Assembly (NCBI RefSeq): GCF_016919385.1
Contig: NZ_CP070351.1
Coordinates: 3,224,001-3,288,000 of the forward strand
Direction of reading: 5' to 3'
Length of the DNA stretch: 64,000 nucleotides
Source: Gordonia sp. PDNC005
GTDB taxonomy: Bacteria > Actinomycetota > Actinomycetes > Mycobacteriales > Mycobacteriaceae
Below are positions 45,432 through 56,100 of the stretch, piece after piece; position 1 is the first letter of the stretch, and every line of letters starts with the position of its first letter. The notes beneath the pieces are model-generated. The model was not told the DNA's origin. It made no database searches and saw only the letters and a list, made by a program, of their open reading frames with translations. A program made the translations under genes and the position numbers.

Positions 45432-45511
45432 GCCGGGCTCGAAGTCGGACACCGCGGCGCGGCGCGGGCCATCAGCGCAGCGAGGCCCGTCACCACACGA
45501 GAGGAACCCCG

Positions 45512-45583
45512 ATGCCCGACTACGACTCAGTGGCTGACGACTACGAGACAAACTCCCGACCGCCGACGAAGTCCTATCCGTGA
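45512..45583 (+). CDS. Possible 23-residue peptide or gene remnant
   Basis: A short ORF (MPDYDSVADDYETNSR...) with GAGAGGAAC upstream. The opening YDSVADDYE resembles the N-terminus of SAM-dependent methyltransferases, so it may be a remnant whose body was lost rather than a true peptide. Weak evidence. Confidence 0.25.
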   Translation: MPDYDSVADDYETNSRPPTKSYP

Positions 45584-45645
45584 CCGTCGCAACCTAGTGT
45601 TGAGGCCCGCCGTCGCGCAAGGCGCCATCACCATGGGAGATCGGA

Positions 45646-46686
45646 TCAGACGAGGGTGGCAAGCTCTCGGATGGTGTCGGCATCGCGGGCGGTGACCATG
45701 AGAGTCGTGACGCCGGAGGCCTCCCATTCCTTGATCTGCTCGCGGACCTGATCCTTCGTCCCGACGAGCATCGTCTCGCGGACCATCTCGTCCGGCACCG
45801 CGGCGACGGCCTCGGCCTTCTTGCCGGAGAGGAAGAGGCGGGTCACCTCGTCGACCACGTCGCCGTAGCCCATCCGGCGGTACAGATCGGCGTGGAAGTT
45901 CTTCTCCTTGGCGCCCATCCCGCCCACGTACAGGGCGGCGGACGGGCGATAACGATCGAGAGCGGCGGCGACATCGTCGGTGATCACGCACTGAGCGTTC
46001 GCGGCGATCTCGAAGGTCTCGCGCGTCCGTCGAGCACCTGGCCTCGCGAAGCCCTCGTCGAGCCAGCCGTTGAACATGGGCGAGATGCGCGGCGTGTAGA
46101 ACACGGCGAGCCAACCGTCGGCGATCTCGGCCGTCTGCGCGACGTTCTTCGGCCCTTCGGCGCCGAGCCAGATCGGGACGTCTGCACGTAGCGGATGTGT
46201 GATCGGCTTGAGCGGCTTGCCGAGACCGGTGACGCCGGGCCCCTCCGCGAGCGGCAGCGGGTAATGCGGGCCGTCGTTGCGAACGGCGCCCTCCCGAGCG
46301 AGCACGTCCCTTACGACCTGGACGTATTCGCGAGTGCGGGCCAGCGGTTTCGCGAACGGCTGGCCGTACCAGCCTTCGACGACCTGCGGACCTGACACAC
46401 CGAGACCGATCACATGCCGACCGCCCGACAGATGATCGAGCGTCAGGGCCGCCATGGCCAGCGACGTCGGCGGACGCGCCGACAACTGTGCAACGGCGGT
46501 CCCGAGCCGAACACGTGATGTCTGCGAACCCCACCACGCGAGCGGTGTATAGCAGTCCGAACCCCATGACTCCGCGGTGAACACCGAGTCGAAGCCCGCC
46601 GCTTCCGCCGCGACGACCAGTTCCGCCGCGTTCGGGATCGGGCCCGCGCCCCAGTAGCCGAGTTGCAGACCAAGTTTCACGCGCAC
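45646..46686 (-). CDS. F420-dependent LLM-class oxidoreductase, Rv3520c-like
   Basis: 346-residue luciferase-like monooxygenase family protein (GLQLGYWGAGP, AAEAAGFDSVFTAESW, DHLSGGRHVIGLGVSGPQV). Actinobacterial members with this pattern use coenzyme F420. It is divergent from the DUF35-like/ltp4/ltp3 operon, and a KstR-type site lies 32 bp upstream, so it is part of the sterol set. The substrate is unknown. Confidence 0.85.
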   Translation of the reverse strand: MRVKLGLQLGYWGAGPIPNAAELVVAAEAAGFDSVFTAESWGSDCYTPLAWWGSQTSRVRLGTAVAQLSARPPTSLAMAALTLDHLSGGRHVIGLGVSGPQVVEGWYGQPFAKPLARTREYVQVVRDVLAREGAVRNDGPHYPLPLAEGPGVTGLGKPLKPITHPLRADVPIWLGAEGPKNVAQTAEIADGWLAVFYTPRISPMFNGWLDEGFARPGARRTRETFEIAANAQCVITDDVAAALDRYRPSAALYVGGMGAKEKNFHADLYRRMGYGDVVDEVTRLFLSGKKAEAVAAVPDEMVRETMLVGTKDQVREQIKEWEASGVTTLMVTARDADTIRELATLV

Positions 46687-46717
46687 ACCTCTCCAAAGGA
46701 TTCCTTGCCAGCAATAC

Positions 46718-46731
46718 TAGAACGTGTTCTA
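46718..46731. promoter_or_regulatory. KstR-type operator, Rv3520c-like/DUF35 operon
   Basis: TAGAACGTGTTCTA, a perfect match. It ends 8 bp before the GTG at 46740 and is 31 bp from the start of the divergent LLM gene (46686), so transcripts on the plus side probably have very short leaders. Confidence 0.88.
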
Positions 46732-46739
46732 CTTCGAAG

Positions 46740-47753
46740 GTGACCAATAGTGCAGAAACCACGAGCCCCGAAGTAGCGGTGCCCGACCCGGAGTCGGTGA
46801 TCCTGTCCGCCGAGCTGAAGAACTCCTTCGACTACACGAGGTCTCTCGGCCCCGTCCTGTCGCAGTTCGCCCTCGCACTGCGCGACGGTCGAATCGTCGG
46901 TAGCCGCGGATCCGACGGCCGAGTCAGCGTCCCGCCGACGGAATTCGATCCGACGACGGGCGCTGCGACGTCCGACATCGTCGAGGTCGCCGCCGTCGGA
47001 ACTGTCCAGAGTTGGACGTGGCAGCCGTCGCCGTCACCCGAGCAGCCCCTGGACCAACCGTTCGCGTGGGCCCTGATCAAGCTCGACGGCGCCGACACCG
47101 CGCTGCTGCACGCCGTCTCCGCGGATACGGCATCCGAGCTGAGCACCGGCGCACGTGTTCACGCCGTCTGGCGTGAGGTCCGCACCGGCCGCATCGACGA
47201 CATCTCACACTTCGCCGTCGGCGACGCGGCGTCGCAGGCCACGCCGTCCGACGGCGAGTCGATCGCCGACGCCGCCGGCAACGTCGTCATCACCACTCCC
47301 ATCGGCATGACCGTCAAGCACACCGCCACCGAGTCTGAGTCCTGGTACCTCGAGGGCCTCAAGGCGGGCAAGCTCATCGGCGGACGTGTGGAGACCGGCG
47401 AGGTGTACTTCCCGCCGCGCGTGGTCTCGCCGGCCGACGGCTCGCTGACCACCGAACGCGTCGAGCTCCCCGACACCGGCACGATCACCACGTTCTGCAT
47501 CGTCAACGTGCCGTTCCTCGGCCAGCAGATCAAGCCGCCGTATGTCGCGGCCTATGTGCTGCTCGACGGCGCCGACATCCCGTTCCTGCACCTGATCCTC
47601 GACGTCGAGGCGTCGGAGGTCCGAATGGGCATGCGCGTGAAGGCCGTCTGGCGGCCCGAGGAGGAGTGGGACCACACCCTGCGCAACGTCAGCCACTTCG
47701 CACCGAGCGGCGAACCCGACGCCGACTTCGAGTCGTACCGAAACCACCTGTGA
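46740..47753 (+). CDS. Tandem DUF35/OB-fold-like protein, Rv3521-like
   Basis: 337 residues in two similar halves (about 25-158 and 185-325), each ending with strands and the pattern SHFA (RIDDISHFAVG and RNVSHFAPSG), each like the OB-fold half of DUF35 proteins. The zinc-ribbon cysteines of normal DUF35 proteins are absent; the second half keeps GEVYFPPRVVSP without them. Known DUF35 partners (such as ChsH2 with Ltp2) activate thiolase-like aldolases, so this one probably serves Ltp4/Ltp3 downstream. The start is GTG at 46740. Confidence 0.82.
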   Translation: MTNSAETTSPEVAVPDPESVILSAELKNSFDYTRSLGPVLSQFALALRDGRIVGSRGSDGRVSVPPTEFDPTTGAATSDIVEVAAVGTVQSWTWQPSPSPEQPLDQPFAWALIKLDGADTALLHAVSADTASELSTGARVHAVWREVRTGRIDDISHFAVGDAASQATPSDGESIADAAGNVVITTPIGMTVKHTATESESWYLEGLKAGKLIGGRVETGEVYFPPRVVSPADGSLTTERVELPDTGTITTFCIVNVPFLGQQIKPPYVAAYVLLDGADIPFLHLILDVEASEVRMGMRVKAVWRPEEEWDHTLRNVSHFAPSGEPDADFESYRNHL

Positions 47754-47776
47754 CCCGCGAGAGGAGAGAAAAACAC

Positions 47777-48817
47777 ATGAGCACGAACTTCCCGCGGATC
47801 GCGGTGGTGGGCTTCGCCCACAGCGCGAACGTCCCGGAGAGCACCGGCACCACCAACGGTGTCGAGATGCTGATCCCCTGCTTCGACAAGCTGTACGCCG
47901 ACCTCGGCATCAGCCGCACCGACATCGACTTCTGGTGCAGCGGCTCGTCCGACTACCTGGCAGGCCGCGCGTTCTCGTTCATCTCGGCCATCGACGCCAT
48001 CGGCGCAGTTCCGCCGATCAACGAGTCGCACGTCGAGATGGACGCCGCCTGGGCCCTCTACGAGGCCTGGGTCAAGATCGCCACCGGGGAGGTCGACCTC
48101 GCCCTCGCCTACGGCTTCGGCAAGTCGTCCGCAGGCGACATGGACCAGGTCCTCGCCCTGCAGACCGACCCGTACACCGTCGCTCCTCTGTGGCCCGACG
48201 CACCGTCGCTCGCCGGACTGCAGGCGCGCGCGGGCATCGATGCCGGCGCGTGGTCGGAGGCCGACATGGCGGCCGTCGCCGCCCGCGCCACCGGTGCGAA
48301 CGTAGACGAGCTGCTCACCGCCGAGTACGTCCGCGAACCGTTGCGCGGAAGCGACATCGCACCGTACGCCGACGCCGCCGCGGCGATCGTCCTCGCCAGC
48401 GAGGAGCGGGCACGCGAACTCGTCGAGAATCCTGCGTGGATCACCGGCTGGGATCACCGGATCGACACCCCGAACTTCGGGGCACGCGACCTCACCCGGT
48501 CACCGTCGACCAAGCTGGCGGGCGACACCGTCTTCGGCGACCGCAGCCGTGACGTGGATGTCGCCGAGATCCATGCGCCGTACACGCATCAGGAACTGAT
48601 CATCCGCAACGAGCTCGGCCTCGGAGAGCGCACGCAGATCAACCCGTCCGGCGGGGTCATGGGCGGCAACGCCCTGTTCTCAGCCGGCCTGCAGCGGATC
48701 GGCTACGCCGCCCACGCGATCCACACCGGTCAGGCGCGCACCGCATTGGCGCACGCCACCAGCGGACCCCTGCTGCAACAGAACATGGTCGTCACTCTGG
48801 AAGGCGGAGACAACTGA
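47777..48817 (+). CDS. ltp4: Thiolase-like aldolase Ltp4
   Basis: 346-residue thiolase-superfamily protein without the nucleophilic cysteine: the place of the usual CASG motif reads SHVEMDAAWA. This loss is typical of the aldolase-type (Ltp) members. Ltp3 and Ltp4 were reported as needed for C24-branched sterol side-chain degradation in Rhodococcus. It follows the DUF35-like gene by 23 bp, with GAGGAG upstream of its ATG, and overlaps ltp3 by one base. Confidence 0.88.
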   Translation: MSTNFPRIAVVGFAHSANVPESTGTTNGVEMLIPCFDKLYADLGISRTDIDFWCSGSSDYLAGRAFSFISAIDAIGAVPPINESHVEMDAAWALYEAWVKIATGEVDLALAYGFGKSSAGDMDQVLALQTDPYTVAPLWPDAPSLAGLQARAGIDAGAWSEADMAAVAARATGANVDELLTAEYVREPLRGSDIAPYADAAAAIVLASEERARELVENPAWITGWDHRIDTPNFGARDLTRSPSTKLAGDTVFGDRSRDVDVAEIHAPYTHQELIIRNELGLGERTQINPSGGVMGGNALFSAGLQRIGYAAHAIHTGQARTALAHATSGPLLQQNMVVTLEGGDN

Positions 48818-49992
48818 TGGGCCGCAATCGCGCCGCCGTGCTGGGCACGGGGCAGACGAAGTACGTCGCCAAGCGCAACGACGTGACCATGGCGGGCATG
48901 TGCCGTGAAGCCATCGATCGCGCCTTGGCCGACGCGCAGGTGAGTCTGGACGACATCGACGCCATCGTCATCGGAAAGGCCCCCGACCTGTTCGAGGGTT
49001 CGATGATGCCGGAACTCGCGATGGCCGAGGCCATCGGAGCCGTCGGCAAGCGACTGATCCGTGTCCACACGGCGGGCTCGGTCGGAGCTTCGACAGCCGT
49101 CGTCGGAACGTCGCTGGTCACCAGTGGTGTGCACCGCCGCGTCCTGGCAGTTTCGTGGGAGAAGCAGTCCGAGTCGAACGCCATGTGGGCGCTGTCTATT
49201 CCGGTGCCGTTCACGATGCCGGTCGGCGCGGGCGCGGGCGGGTTCTTCGCACCGCACGTCCGCTCGTATATCCACAACTCGAAGGCGCCCGGACACATCG
49301 GTGCGATGGTCGCCGCCAAGGACCGCCTCAACGGTTCGCTGAACCCGCTGGCACACCTGCAGCAGCCCGACATCACCGTCGAGTCGGTCCTCGCCTCGCA
49401 GATGCTGTGGGATCCGATCCGCTTCGACGAGACGTGCCCGTCGTCCGACGGCGCCTGTGCGGTGGTGATCGCCGATGAGGCCGCCGCCGACGACGCGATC
49501 GCCGAGGGTCGACCGGCCGCGTGGATTCATGCGACCGCCATGCGCACTGAGCCGCTGTCGTACGCACACCGCAACGTCGTCAGCCCGCAGGCCGGACGGG
49601 ACGCCTCTGCCGCCCTGTGGAAAGCCGCGGGCATCACCAATCCCCTCGAAGAGATCGACACCGCCGAAATCTACGTGCCGTTCTCCTGGTTCGAGCCGAT
49701 GTGGCTCGAGAACCTGGGCTTCATGCCCGAGTACGAGGGTTGGAAGCTGACGGAGGCCGGCGACACCGCGATCGGCGGAAAACTGCCGGTCAACGCATCG
49801 GGCGGCGTGCTGTCGTCCAACCCGATCGGCGCGTCAGGAATGATCCGCTGCGCCGAAGCCGCCATTCAGGTGATGGGCAAGGCCGGGGCACACCAGGTCG
49901 CGGATGCCCGCAAGGCCTTCGGCCACGCCTACGGCGGCGGATCGCAGTACTTCTCGATGTGGGTGGTCGGCGCGGATAAGCCGGAGCACTAG
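48817..49992 (+). CDS. ltp3: Thiolase-like aldolase Ltp3
   Basis: 391-residue thiolase-superfamily protein; the nucleophile position holds Ser (VHTAGSVGAS), and the C-terminal loop is GHAYGGGSQYFSM, so thiolysis is not expected. Paired with Ltp4 in one operon, probably as a hetero-oligomeric retro-aldolase acting on C24-branched sterol side chains, helped by the DUF35-like protein. It starts with TGATG overlap on ltp4. Confidence 0.88.
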   Translation: MGRNRAAVLGTGQTKYVAKRNDVTMAGMCREAIDRALADAQVSLDDIDAIVIGKAPDLFEGSMMPELAMAEAIGAVGKRLIRVHTAGSVGASTAVVGTSLVTSGVHRRVLAVSWEKQSESNAMWALSIPVPFTMPVGAGAGGFFAPHVRSYIHNSKAPGHIGAMVAAKDRLNGSLNPLAHLQQPDITVESVLASQMLWDPIRFDETCPSSDGACAVVIADEAAADDAIAEGRPAAWIHATAMRTEPLSYAHRNVVSPQAGRDASAALWKAAGITNPLEEIDTAEIYVPFSWFEPMWLENLGFMPEYEGWKLTEAGDTAIGGKLPVNASGGVLSSNPIGASGMIRCAEAAIQVMGKAGAHQVADARKAFGHAYGGGSQYFSMWVVGADKPEH

Positions 49993-50024
49993 GCCCTCGA
50001 CTCCGCTCGGGGAGCAGGAAGTGC

Positions 50025-50068
50025 ATGACGCGCGGCGTCGGAGTTCAGGCTCCGGCGCCGCGCGTCAT
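50025..50068. terminator. 19-bp hairpin overlapping hxlR 3' end
   Basis: A 19-bp stem with a single G-T pair (50025-50043 with 50050-50068) and the loop TTCAGG. The right arm contains the last codons of the HxlR gene on the minus strand. It can stop both ltp3 and hxlR transcripts. Confidence 0.7.
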
Positions 50069-50404
50069 CACGTTCTCGATCGATGTGATGAGGGAGCGGA
50101 CGGCAAAAGCGACGTCGTCACCCGCCTCCGTGAGCTGATACACCGGGTGGCCCGGACTGTCAGCAGGGACGCTTCGAACCACGAGGTGGTCGTCGCACAG
50201 GGTCCGGAGCGTCTGGGTCAGCAGCCGGTCGCTGATGCCGTCCACTTGGCTGCGGATCTGGCCGAATCGCTGCGGGGTCCGTGTGAGGCGCCCGAGAACG
50301 AGGGCACCCCACTTGCCCGTGACGTGTTCGAACACACGACGCGACGGGCACGCCTTGGCGAAAACGTCGAACGGGAGGGCTGCGGACTCGGACACGCGGA
50401 TCAA
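50045..50404 (-). CDS. HxlR-family transcriptional regulator
   Basis: 119-residue winged-helix HxlR-type protein: one cysteine near the N-terminus (AKACPSR) of the kind used for redox sensing, then FEHVTGKWGALVLGRL and the recognition helix region ISDRLLTQTLRTL. It is divergent from doxX, with a 17-bp inverted repeat between them, so it probably regulates doxX and itself. Confidence 0.9.
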   Translation of the reverse strand: MIRVSESAALPFDVFAKACPSRRVFEHVTGKWGALVLGRLTRTPQRFGQIRSQVDGISDRLLTQTLRTLCDDHLVVRSVPADSPGHPVYQLTEAGDDVAFAVRSLITSIENVMTRGAGA

Positions 50405-50422
50405 TCTACGCCCTTGACTTGA

Positions 50423-50439
50423 ACTTACAAAAGGTAAGT
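50423..50439. promoter_or_regulatory. HxlR-type inverted repeat
   Basis: ACTTAC and GTAAGT form a perfect 6-bp inverted repeat around AAAAG, a pattern often seen at HxlR-controlled divergent promoters. It lies 18 bp from the hxlR start and 14 bp from doxX, with TTGACT (50414-50419) as a possible -35 for doxX. Confidence 0.7.
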
Positions 50440-50453
50440 GATGAGATCATGGC

Positions 50454-50882
50454 ATGAATCCGCTCAAGCACGCGCAGGGCCTGTCCACGGCGATCGCCCG
50501 CATCATCCTCGGCATCATCTTCCTGGCTCACGGCTGCCAGAAGTTCTTCGTCTACGGCATGGACAACGTCGCCACCAACTTCGACATGATGGGCGCGCCG
50601 TTCCCGACTCTCTCGGCGTGGATCGCCGCGATTCTCGAGTTCGTCGGCGGCATCGCCCTCATCGCGGGCATCGCTGTCCCGCTCTTCGCATTGCTTCTGA
50701 TCTTCAACATGATCGGTGCGATCTTCATCGCCCACATCGACTTCGGCTTCTGGGCCGGCGACGGCGGCTACGAGCTCCCGCTGGCTCTCATCGCAGGCCT
50801 GATCGCCGTCGCGATCGCCCAGCAGGGTGTGCTCTCGGTCGACGGCCACCTCACCAAGCGATTCACCCCTTCACAGAAGTAG
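50454..50882 (+). CDS. DoxX-family membrane protein
   Basis: 142-residue integral membrane protein with four predicted helices (LGIIFLAHGCQKFF, WIAAILEFVGGIALIAG, FALLLIFNMIGAIFI, ALIAGLIAVAIAQQG) of the DoxX family. Members are linked to redox and thiol stress, but the biochemical role is unsettled. Divergent from an HxlR regulator, an arrangement typical of stress-induced DoxX proteins. Confidence 0.88.
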   Translation: MNPLKHAQGLSTAIARIILGIIFLAHGCQKFFVYGMDNVATNFDMMGAPFPTLSAWIAAILEFVGGIALIAGIAVPLFALLLIFNMIGAIFIAHIDFGFWAGDGGYELPLALIAGLIAVAIAQQGVLSVDGHLTKRFTPSQK

Positions 50883-50902
50883 CGCCCCCGCGACAACAGC
50901 GA

Positions 50903-50934
50903 AGCCCCGCCCATTCGTCCGAATGGGCGGGGCT
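50903..50934. terminator. Hairpin between doxX and the SnoaL-like gene
   Basis: A perfect 15-bp GC-rich stem (50903-50917 with 50920-50934) with a very tight loop, between genes ending at 50882 and 50959. Likely a bidirectional terminator. Confidence 0.78.
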
Positions 50935-50958
50935 CCGTTGTACGGACCTCAGTGTGGG

Positions 50959-51396
50959 TCAAGCCTTGCGCAGCGACTTCATCGTCGCTTCGACCTCCCA
51001 GAACGCGCGGAGGGCGAGTAGATCGCCGTTCGCGTCGGCCTTGTAGGTGAAGACGCCTTCAGCCTCGGAGATGTGCCCCGCGATGTGAGTGACGATCTTG
51101 CCGATGTACGCCACTTCGTTGCCGCAGATCACCTCTTTGTCGAAGAGGAACTCGAGCTTCTCGGTGGTGCCGATCGTCTTGTCCCAGAACGCGGACAATC
51201 CGTCCGCGCCTCGGTGACCGACACCTTCCTCGTCGAACATCGACGGCCCGACGGGATCCTCGACGGATCCGTCGACGGCGAAATTCGCCAGCCACGCGGC
51301 CTTGTCGCGGGCCTCGACCGCTTCACGCGACCGACGTCCGGCGAGTACCGCGGGATGATTCTCGCGGTCGATGTTCAGGTACGCCGGGGTCGTCAC
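50959..51396 (-). CDS. SnoaL/NTF2-like protein (ketosteroid-isomerase fold)
   Basis: 145 residues from the GTG at 51396 with GAGGTGATG upstream. The sequence (EARDKAAWLANFAVDGSVEDPVG then GADGLSAFWDKTIG) is the NTF2-like/SnoaL fold that includes delta5-3-ketosteroid isomerases. It follows cyp125 by 31 bp on the same strand, so a steroid isomerase or binding role is likely but not proved by motif. A longer start at 51543 lies inside cyp125 and is rejected. Confidence 0.78.
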   Translation of the reverse strand: MTTPAYLNIDRENHPAVLAGRRSREAVEARDKAAWLANFAVDGSVEDPVGPSMFDEEGVGHRGADGLSAFWDKTIGTTEKLEFLFDKEVICGNEVAYIGKIVTHIAGHISEAEGVFTYKADANGDLLALRAFWEVEATMKSLRKA

Positions 51397-51427
51397 GACA
51401 TCACCTCGGTTCCTGGGCGCGAAGCGT

Positions 51428-54038
<2,611 letters not shown>

Positions 54039-54042
54039 CCTC

Positions 54043-54522
54043 ATGGATGCCAACGCCCGCCCGGCGCAGCTTGATTCACCGATCGTCGGGCGAATCATCA
54101 AGATCGCGTCGCGCCTCAACACGCGGCTGTACAAGCTGACCGGCGGGCGTCTCGGCGGAACGTGGCGGGTCGGTGCGGCGCTCAAGAAGCCGACGCCGGT
54201 CTGCCTGCTCACGAGCACCGGCCGCAAGTCTGGCGAGGCCCGCACAGTTCCGCTCCTCTATCTGACCGACGGCGGCGACATCGTGGTGGTCGCATCGCAG
54301 GGTGGGCTGCCGAAGAATCCGGCGTGGTTCTACAACGTTCGCGCCGATCCGTCGGTGCAGATCCAAATCGGCTCCGACACAAGGCCGTACACCGCGCGTA
54401 TCGCCGGCGACGCCGAACGCGCCGAGCTGTGGCCCCGTCTGGTGCAGCTGTACGCAGACTTCGACACCTACGCGGCGTGGACCGACCGCGTGATCCCGGT
54501 GGTCATCTGCTCTCCGGCCTGA
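54043..54522 (+). CDS. Ddn-like F420-dependent nitroreductase-family protein
   Basis: 159 residues, F420H2-dependent quinone reductase family (Ddn, Rv3547 type): LLTSTGRKSGEARTVPLLYL and ASQGGLPKNPAWFYNV contact F420. It is 4 bp after fadA5, the same neighbour pair as Rv3546/Rv3547, so it is probably cotranscribed with fadA5. Its natural substrate is not shown here; menaquinone reduction is a known activity of relatives. Confidence 0.9.
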   Translation: MDANARPAQLDSPIVGRIIKIASRLNTRLYKLTGGRLGGTWRVGAALKKPTPVCLLTSTGRKSGEARTVPLLYLTDGGDIVVVASQGGLPKNPAWFYNVRADPSVQIQIGSDTRPYTARIAGDAERAELWPRLVQLYADFDTYAAWTDRVIPVVICSPA

Positions 54523-54540
54523 CATCCGCGGGCCAATGGC

Positions 54541-54613
54541 GCTGAGATTGCTCCGCTCATCGACGCACGAGGGCATATTGCCCTCGCAACCTGATGAGCG
54601 GTGCTATTTCAGC
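54541..54613. repeat. Large imperfect cruciform between convergent genes
   Basis: Arms 54541-54561 and 54593-54613 are inverted repeats (about 18 of 21 paired) enclosing a second perfect 7-bp hairpin (CGAGGGC/GCCCTCG, 54568-54586). It fills the gap between ddn (54522) and the MepB-like gene (54615), so termination is possible, but the nested shape is unusual. Confidence 0.65.
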
Positions 54614-54614
54614 A

Positions 54615-55034
54615 CTACGGCCGTGGGATGAATGCGTGCGCCTGCGCGCGCTGAGTTCGTGACGCCTGCGGGTTCAAGTCCCCGACCCATGGCGGGTAGA
54701 CCCGGAATCCACGCTTGCCCGAGGACCGGGCTCCCGAGGTGACGCCGAGCCGAACGAGATGATCGGCGGTGAACCGGAACACTCCGTGGTGTTCGCCGTC
54801 GTCGACGAAGACGATCAGCCCTGCTACCGCTTCGTCTGCGGGGAAGGGCTCGGTGCCGCCGTCTGCCGCACGCCTCCAGACCGAGACGAACGCTCCAGGC
54901 TTCGTCGGCGTGATCCGAGCCGTCCGTACTCGCCACACCTCGGCCCCGATCCGCGCGATCCGACCGGCGTAGTCGAGATTCGTCTCGTCCGGTGTCAGGG
55001 TGACGTCGTCCCCGAAGTACCAGAAGTCACCCAC
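54615..55034 (-). CDS. MepB-family protein
   Basis: 139 residues of the MepB family, whose function is not established. The diagnostic block KRGFRVYPPW then NPQASRTQ is present near the C-terminus. Shorter than many members (about 160), but the core is intact. Its start overlaps the upstream beta-propeller gene by 8 bp, so the two are cotranscribed. Confidence 0.8.
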   Translation of the reverse strand: MGDFWYFGDDVTLTPDETNLDYAGRIARIGAEVWRVRTARITPTKPGAFVSVWRRAADGGTEPFPADEAVAGLIVFVDDGEHHGVFRFTADHLVRLGVTSGARSSGKRGFRVYPPWVGDLNPQASRTQRAQAHAFIPRP

Positions 55035-55965
55035 GTCGGGCCGACGACGGATTCAAGATCGAGACCGTTCCGTCTTCTGAGCCGAGGACCAGCGAATGCT
55101 TGTCGGGAGTCAGTGCCACCGAGGTGATCGGACGGCCCGCGTTCACAGTGCAGCGCTTGCCCGTCGGCAGATCGACGACGATCAACTGGCCGGTGGTGGT
55201 GGCCGCGGCGATCGTGCGGTCGCCCACGAGCGCGATGTCGTCGACGACGCCGGGCACCGGCGAAGTCAGGTCGGCCGCGGTGCTCACCTTGCTCGGATCG
55301 TCGAGCGGAATACGCAGGACACGGCCGGTGAGACTCTGCGTCATCGTCGCGTAGGCCGCTCCACCACTGATCACGATGCCGTTCATGCCAGTTCCGTTCA
55401 CCGTTGTGTTCGGTGCGAGATTCTTGGGTGCACGGGCAGTCCAACTGTGGTCGATCGAACCGTTCTTGCGTACCTTGACCACGCCGAGGTTCGAGTCGGC
55501 GACATACATGGTTCCGTCGTGAGTGATCGCCATACCGTTCGGCATTCCGAGGCCGCGCGCGACAGTACGCGCCGTCGGCTTCGTCGACGTCGGATCGAAC
55601 GACACGACGCGGCCGCGGAGCGGTAGGCCCGGAATCATGTTGATCGTGGTGTCCCCCGACGTCACGTACATCAGACCGTCCGGGCCGAGGCGGACCGCTC
55701 CGGGTGAATCGACACGAACCGTCCCCGTCTTACCGCCCCGGGCGTCGTACCGTTCGACGACGTTCTGCTGCACCCTCGAGACCCACAGGCTCCCGGCTTT
55801 GTCGTAGCCGAGGTTCTCCACCCAACTCAGCAGCGGGACAGGCGCCGGAATGAGTGTGCGGACGGTCGACGTCGTGCAGGCCGGCGACGCCGCTGCCGAC
55901 GGCGCCACCACCGTCGCCGCAGCCATCCCCGCTACCAGTACTGATGCCGCAATCGACTTCCGCAT
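55027..55965 (-). CDS. Secreted beta-propeller (SMP-30/NHL-like) protein
   Basis: 312 residues from the ATG at 55965 (ribosome site AAGGGGA). A Sec signal peptide (MRKSIAASVLVAG, cleavage near SAAAS-PA) is followed by a six-bladed-type propeller with repeated LGPDGLMYV, ITHDGTMYVADSN, GGAAYATM and LTPDKHSLVLGSEDG elements. Family members include lactonases and scaffolds; the metal ligands are not clear. An ATG at 56016 is less likely. Overlaps the MepB-like gene. Confidence 0.82.
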   Translation of the reverse strand: MRKSIAASVLVAGMAAATVVAPSAAASPACTTSTVRTLIPAPVPLLSWVENLGYDKAGSLWVSRVQQNVVERYDARGGKTGTVRVDSPGAVRLGPDGLMYVTSGDTTINMIPGLPLRGRVVSFDPTSTKPTARTVARGLGMPNGMAITHDGTMYVADSNLGVVKVRKNGSIDHSWTARAPKNLAPNTTVNGTGMNGIVISGGAAYATMTQSLTGRVLRIPLDDPSKVSTAADLTSPVPGVVDDIALVGDRTIAAATTTGQLIVVDLPTGKRCTVNAGRPITSVALTPDKHSLVLGSEDGTVSILNPSSARRG

Positions 55966-56100
55966 GCCGTCCCCTTCGTCGCCGTCGACCCGAAAGGACT
56001 GTACTGCGCCCGACACACCCCCGCACGCGCGAAGGGCGTCTAGCCGAACATGCCAGGATCAGGCGAAAGAGCTTCTCCGCGGTAGTGCCGAAGTTCGGTC

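Noticed and set aside
47777..49992. Ltp4 and Ltp3 as thiolases
   Set aside because: Both lack the nucleophilic cysteine present in FadA5.
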